Source: Massilia phyllostachyos
GTDB lineage: Bacteria; Pseudomonadota; Gammaproteobacteria; Burkholderiales; Burkholderiaceae_D
NCBI RefSeq assembly: GCF_021044825.1
Contig: NZ_JAJNOC010000002.1
Span: 1 to 64,000, forward strand
Direction: 5' to 3'
Length of the DNA stretch: 64,000 nt
In this document: positions 60,633-64,000 of the stretch, piece by piece
How the letters are laid out: the number at the start of each line of letters is the position of its first letter
Numbering within the stretch: position 1 is the stretch's first letter
Made by a program: the position numbers and the translations under genes
Notes under the pieces: generated by a model
What the model was told of the DNA's origin: nothing
The model's database searches: none
Seen by the model: only the letters and a program-made list of their open reading frames with translations

Positions 60633-61708
60633 GGCTGTGTTCGCGATACGTAGGTGAACCAAATCGCGTTGTCGAAGTCCTACGCATTGTCGAGTTAACT
60701 CATCTGGAGTGACGATGCAAGGCCCGCGCTTCGACGAATTGTTTGCTTTTCTGACCGCCGCGCCATTGTCCAGCGCCGATCTTGCCCGGCTGCGCGACTG
60801 GCTCGACAGCATCCGCGACCCGGCCGAGTGCCTGGCGCTCATCGAAGCGGCCGCGGCAGGTCGGCCGTGTCCACATTGTGCTTGCGCGCGTTTGCACCGC
60901 TCCGGCTTCGCCAGCGGCCTGCAGCGTTATCGCTGCCTGGGTTGTCGCCGCTCCTTCAATGCGCTGACCGGCACGCCGCTGGCCCGGCTGCGCAAGCGCG
61001 AGTGCTGGCTGCCATATATCAAGTGTTTGCTGGAATCGCGCACCGTGCGCGACGCAGCGCTCGCTACCGGCGTGCATCGCACGACGAGTTTTCGCTGGCG
61101 CCACCGATTCGCGCCAGGCGCCGCCCGGCACCGGCCCGCAGCATTGACGGGAATCATAGAGGCCGACGAAACCTACAGACTGGAATCGCAGAAGGGTTCG
61201 CGCACCTTGTCGCGCCCGCCGCGCAAGCGGGGTGGCGCCGCCCGGCGGCGCGGCATCAACCGCGAGCACGATTGCCTGCTGGTGGCGCGTGACCGCATCG
61301 GCACGACGCTGGACTTTCATACCGGACGTGGTCCCGTGACCGCTGCGCAACTGCGCACCTGCCTGCAGCCGGTGCTGCCGGGTGACGGTCTGCTCATCAG
61401 CGATGGCGCTGCGGCTTATGTCCGGTTTGCCCTCGACGCCGGAATCACGCATGAATCCGTCAACGTGCGGGCGGGCCGGCGCGCACGCGGTGCGATCCAC
61501 ATCCAGAACGTGAATGGCTGGCACAGCCGCTTCAAGAACTGGCTGGTGCGCTTCAAGGGTGTGGCCAGTCGCTACCTGGCGAACTATTCGGGGTGGCAGC
61601 GATTACTGGATGCGCAAGCGTTGCGTACACCAGCGCAGTGGCTATGTGCTGCGGTACGACAAGTTCAGTGAAGGCGGCTGCGAATCCATAACTAACGCGA
61701 ACACAGCC
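60633..61708 (+). mobile_element. IS1595-family insertion sequence, copy 2
   Basis: 1076 bp, as long as copy 1, with the same 13-base terminal inverted repeats GGCTGTGTTCGCG. The 8-base duplication TTTTATTT is at 60625-60632 and 61709-61716. It inserted between the rpoD terminator and the beta-barrel gene, 48 bases before that gene's start. It differs from copy 1 by scattered substitutions, so the two are not a very recent duplication. Confidence 0.95.
60715..61671 (+). CDS. IS1595-family transposase, copy 2
   Basis: 318 residues, all domains as in copy 1: zinc ribbon CPHC/CLGC, helix-turn-helix, acidic residues in IEADETY and LLISDGAAAY, and NGWHSRFKNWL. It differs from copy 1 at scattered positions (for example the block PRKRGGAARRRG). 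The frame is complete. Confidence 0.92.
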   Translation: MQGPRFDELFAFLTAAPLSSADLARLRDWLDSIRDPAECLALIEAAAAGRPCPHCACARLHRSGFASGLQRYRCLGCRRSFNALTGTPLARLRKRECWLPYIKCLLESRTVRDAALATGVHRTTSFRWRHRFAPGAARHRPAALTGIIEADETYRLESQKGSRTLSRPPRKRGGAARRRGINREHDCLLVARDRIGTTLDFHTGRGPVTAAQLRTCLQPVLPGDGLLISDGAAAYVRFALDAGITHESVNVRAGRRARGAIHIQNVNGWHSRFKNWLVRFKGVASRYLANYSGWQRLLDAQALRTPAQWLCAAVRQVQ

Positions 61709-61756
61709 TTTTATTTTGTGCGTCGGTCTCGAGGCGTTTCGGCTATTGTCGAGCTC

Positions 61757-62524
61757 ATGAAGCTATCTGCCGTATTCCTTGCCGCCTGCCTCTCCTGTGC
61801 CCACGCCCAGGACGAGATCGAGAGCAGCCGTCCCAACCTGGCCGAACCGAGCAACGTCGTCGGCAAGGGAGTGGTGCAGCTGGAGACCGGCCTGCTGCTG
61901 GAACGCGACCGCGGCGGGGCAGGGCGTGAACGCACCCTGTCGATGCCGACCATGCTGCGCTTCGGCGTCTCCGAACAGCTGGAGCTGCGCATCGAGAGCG
62001 ACGCCCGCACCATCCGCCATACGGTCGAAGACGGCCGACGCAGCACCGAGGCGGGTTATGCCGACACCGCGCTCGGCTTCAGCTGGCATGCGCTGGATGC
62101 GGCGGGCGGCCTGCCCTCGGTCGCCGTGCTGCTGAGTGCCGACGTCGACACCGGCTCGCGCGCCTTCCGCGGCCAGGGCGTCCGTCCCAACCTGCGTGTC
62201 GCCGCCGAGTGGGACTTGCCGAACGAGATGTCGTTCGGCCTGATGCCGGGCGTCGGCGTGGAGCGCGACGCGTCCGGCCGCTACCGCTACGGCATCCTGG
62301 CGGCGATCGTCGAGAAGCCGCTCGGCGAGCGCCTCAGCGGCTTCGCCGAGGTGGCCCTGCCGCAGATCGCGCGCGGGCGCCATGGCGGCACCGAAGCCAC
62401 CTTCGACATCGGCGGCGCCTACCTGCTGTCGAAGGACATCCAGCTCGACGCCATGTTCTCGCGCGGCCTGAACAGCCGCACCCCCGACTACGCCTTCACC
62501 TTCGGCATTTCGATCAGGCGGTAG
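61757..62524 (+). CDS. outer-membrane beta-barrel protein, Phenol_MetA_deg-like
   Basis: 255 residues. A signal peptide MKLSAVFLAACLSCAHAQ is followed by SSRPNLAEPSNVVGKGVVQLETG, the start of the meta-pathway barrel family. Alternating strands follow (TMLRFGVSEQLELRIES, ADTALGFSWHAL, FDIGGAYLLSKDIQLDAMF) and the end is FTFGISIRR. The native promoter may have been moved away by the IS whose end is 48 bases before the ATG. Function unknown. Confidence 0.78.
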   Translation: MKLSAVFLAACLSCAHAQDEIESSRPNLAEPSNVVGKGVVQLETGLLLERDRGGAGRERTLSMPTMLRFGVSEQLELRIESDARTIRHTVEDGRRSTEAGYADTALGFSWHALDAAGGLPSVAVLLSADVDTGSRAFRGQGVRPNLRVAAEWDLPNEMSFGLMPGVGVERDASGRYRYGILAAIVEKPLGERLSGFAEVALPQIARGRHGGTEATFDIGGAYLLSKDIQLDAMFSRGLNSRTPDYAFTFGISIRR

Positions 62525-62646
62525 GCCGGGCGTCGTATGTACGCCGGTTATGTAACGCGGCAGTAATTTCATTGGTTGTCAAAATTGCTCGGGCGTACGC
62601 TGTTTGAAGGACGGCGTACCCAACAACCCTGCAAAACATAACGACC

Positions 62647-64000
62647 ATGAAAAAACGTTTGCTCGCCGCGGCAGCCGCCATGCTGGCCGTGTCCTTCGCC
62701 CACGCCCAGACCGATGGGCCAGCCTCGCCCAAGCGCGAAATGCGCGGCGTCTGGATCAGCACCCACCTGAGCCTCGACTGGCCGAACCGCACCCAGACGC
62801 CAGCTCAGCAGCAGGCCGCCCTGCGCGCCATCCTCGACCACAACAAGGCGACCGGCATGAACGCCGCCTTCTTCCAGGTGCGCAGCCAGTCCGACGCCAT
62901 GTACCCGAGCCCCTATGAGCCCTGGTCCTACTACCTGACCAACCAGCAGGGCAGCGCGCCGAACCCACTGTGGGACCCGCTGCAGTTCGCAATTGGCGAG
63001 ACGCGCGCCCGCGGGATGGAATTCCACGCCTGGATCAATCCCTACCGCGCGGTCGCCACCGTCGCCAACGAATCGAACCCGGCGCAGTATGCAAGCAACC
63101 ACGTCTCGAAGACCCACCCGGACTGGCTGCTCACGGTCGGCACCGTCAAGATCCTGAATCCGGGCCTGCCGCAGGTGCGCGACCACGTGGTGAACGTCAT
63201 CATGGACATCGTCAGCCGCTACGACGTCGACGGCATCCACTTCGACGATTACTTCTACCCGAGCGGCGCCATCCTCGACGACGCCGCCTACAACGCCGAC
63301 CCGCGCGGCTTCCCGGCAACGACCGCGGGCCGCGCCGACTGGCGGCGCGATAACATCGACATGCTCATCAAGCGCGTGAACGACGAGATCCGCGCCGCCA
63401 AACCCTGGGTCAAGTTCGGCGTCTCGCCCTCGGGCATCTACCGCAGCAGCACCGACCCGGACATCGGCTCGCCGACGTCCGCCGGCGCCTCGCAGCACTA
63501 CAGCGCCATGTTCGCCGACACCCGCAAGTGGATCCGCGAGGGCTGGGTCGACTACCTGGCGCCGCAGGTCTACTGGTACATCGGCCAGGCCGGCTCCGAC
63601 TACGGCTTGCTGGTCCCCTGGTGGAACGACAACGCCTACGAACGCCACATGTACATCGGCCTGGCCGACTACAAGATGAACACGGCCGGCTGGACCGACC
63701 CGCAACAGATCAACCGCCAGATCGCGCTGAACCGCGCCAGCGCCAACGTGGGCGGCCAGATCCACTTCCGCCACGCCTTCCTGCAGGCCGACCCGCTGGG
63801 CTACCGGACCTCCTTGAAGAACGCCACCTATGCGCGGCCGGCGCTGCTGCCGCTGATGGCGTGGAAGGACGCCGCCACGCCGGGTGCGCCGGGCCAGCTG
63901 ATGGCGAGCGTGGGCGAGAACGATGCCGTGCAGCTGGCCTGGGGGCCTGCGCCGGAATCGAATGACGAATTCGAGAAGACCCGCAGCTACGCCATCTATC
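62647..64000 (+). CDS. glycoside hydrolase-like GHL10 protein, 3' end cut by window
   Basis: The first 451 residues are here. A signal peptide ends SFAHAQ (about residue 21). The GHL10/DUF187 barrel follows with REMRGVWISTHLSLDWP, GMNAAFFQVRSQSDAMY, FHAWINPYRAV, YDVDGIHFDDYFYP and FGVSPSGIYRSS. A fibronectin type III-like start is seen near 425. Such proteins may cut or bind cell-wall or surface glycans. The frame is open to the window end. Confidence 0.88.
   Translation, partial: MKKRLLAAAAAMLAVSFAHAQTDGPASPKREMRGVWISTHLSLDWPNRTQTPAQQQAALRAILDHNKATGMNAAFFQVRSQSDAMYPSPYEPWSYYLTNQQGSAPNPLWDPLQFAIGETRARGMEFHAWINPYRAVATVANESNPAQYASNHVSKTHPDWLLTVGTVKILNPGLPQVRDHVVNVIMDIVSRYDVDGIHFDDYFYPSGAILDDAAYNADPRGFPATTAGRADWRRDNIDMLIKRVNDEIRAAKPWVKFGVSPSGIYRSSTDPDIGSPTSAGASQHYSAMFADTRKWIREGWVDYLAPQVYWYIGQAGSDYGLLVPWWNDNAYERHMYIGLADYKMNTAGWTDPQQINRQIALNRASANVGGQIHFRHAFLQADPLGYRTSLKNATYARPALLPLMAWKDAATPGAPGQLMASVGENDAVQLAWGPAPESNDEFEKTRSYAIY

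Overview
The window looks like chromosome of a high-GC betaproteobacterium, most likely Oxalobacteraceae and close to Massilia. This is inferred from gene content and not tested by database search. The supporting features are adjacent suhB and trmJ, a very long RpoD, a phasin next to a PhaD-like regulator, many stress-type small envelope proteins, and dispersed GTAGGGTG repeats. No tRNA, rRNA, CRISPR array or prophage was seen.

Layout. The left edge (1-145) is the tail of an IS with a probable transposase C-terminus. From 0.26 to 21 kb lies a dense envelope and stress region. It holds OmpA-type proteins, glycine-zipper lipoproteins, BON-domain proteins, small membrane proteins, an AsmA protein, a DUF883/YqjE-type trio, a Crp/Fnr regulator, and two small secreted proteins sharing a C-x4-G-x5-C motif. 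An IS1595-family element at 4.5-5.6 kb splits a small membrane-protein gene that also carries a frameshift. From 21 to 31 kb come lipoproteins, a VOC protein, hydroxypyruvate isomerase, a MarR-MFS pair, the RNA helicase RhlE, SuhB, TrmJ and a cation exchanger. From 31.5 to 37.2 kb a translationally coupled trio (Tat-secreted small subunit, GMC oxidoreductase, lipase-like hydrolase) is followed by a double-receiver protein, a phasin, a PhaD-like TetR regulator and a LOG-family protein.

From 43.2 down to 37.2 kb, on the minus strand, a five-gene operon joins an outer-membrane porin-like protein, a PstS-like periplasmic protein, a GGDEF-EAL sensor, a membrane GGDEF protein and a lone receiver. 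This could be a ligand-to-c-di-GMP signalling unit. From 43.3 to 50.4 kb genes are mixed: a metalloprotease, a KGG stress protein, hemerythrin, a quinone-type reductase, YaeQ, a copper chaperone, a DUF2807 protein, a DMT-type protein, a PilT-like ATPase and a truncated DUF2200. From 53.3 down to 50.4 kb four overlapping genes under a GbsR/MarR-type regulator encode a DCC protein, a membrane protein and a membrane-fused TIGR01777 epimerase. From 53.4 to 57.3 kb lie a DUF1428 protein, two multihaem cytochromes c, a 3'-5' exonuclease and a ProQ-like RNA chaperone. From 57.3 kb to the end come a long leader with an internal terminator, rpoD, a second IS1595 copy placed on the rpoD terminator, a beta-barrel protein and a glycosidase-like GHL10 protein cut by the window edge.

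The most interesting non-coding signal is a family of roughly 110-160 bp palindromic elements with terminal inverted repeats. Every copy abuts a coding region, and its end bases supply that gene's stop codon.
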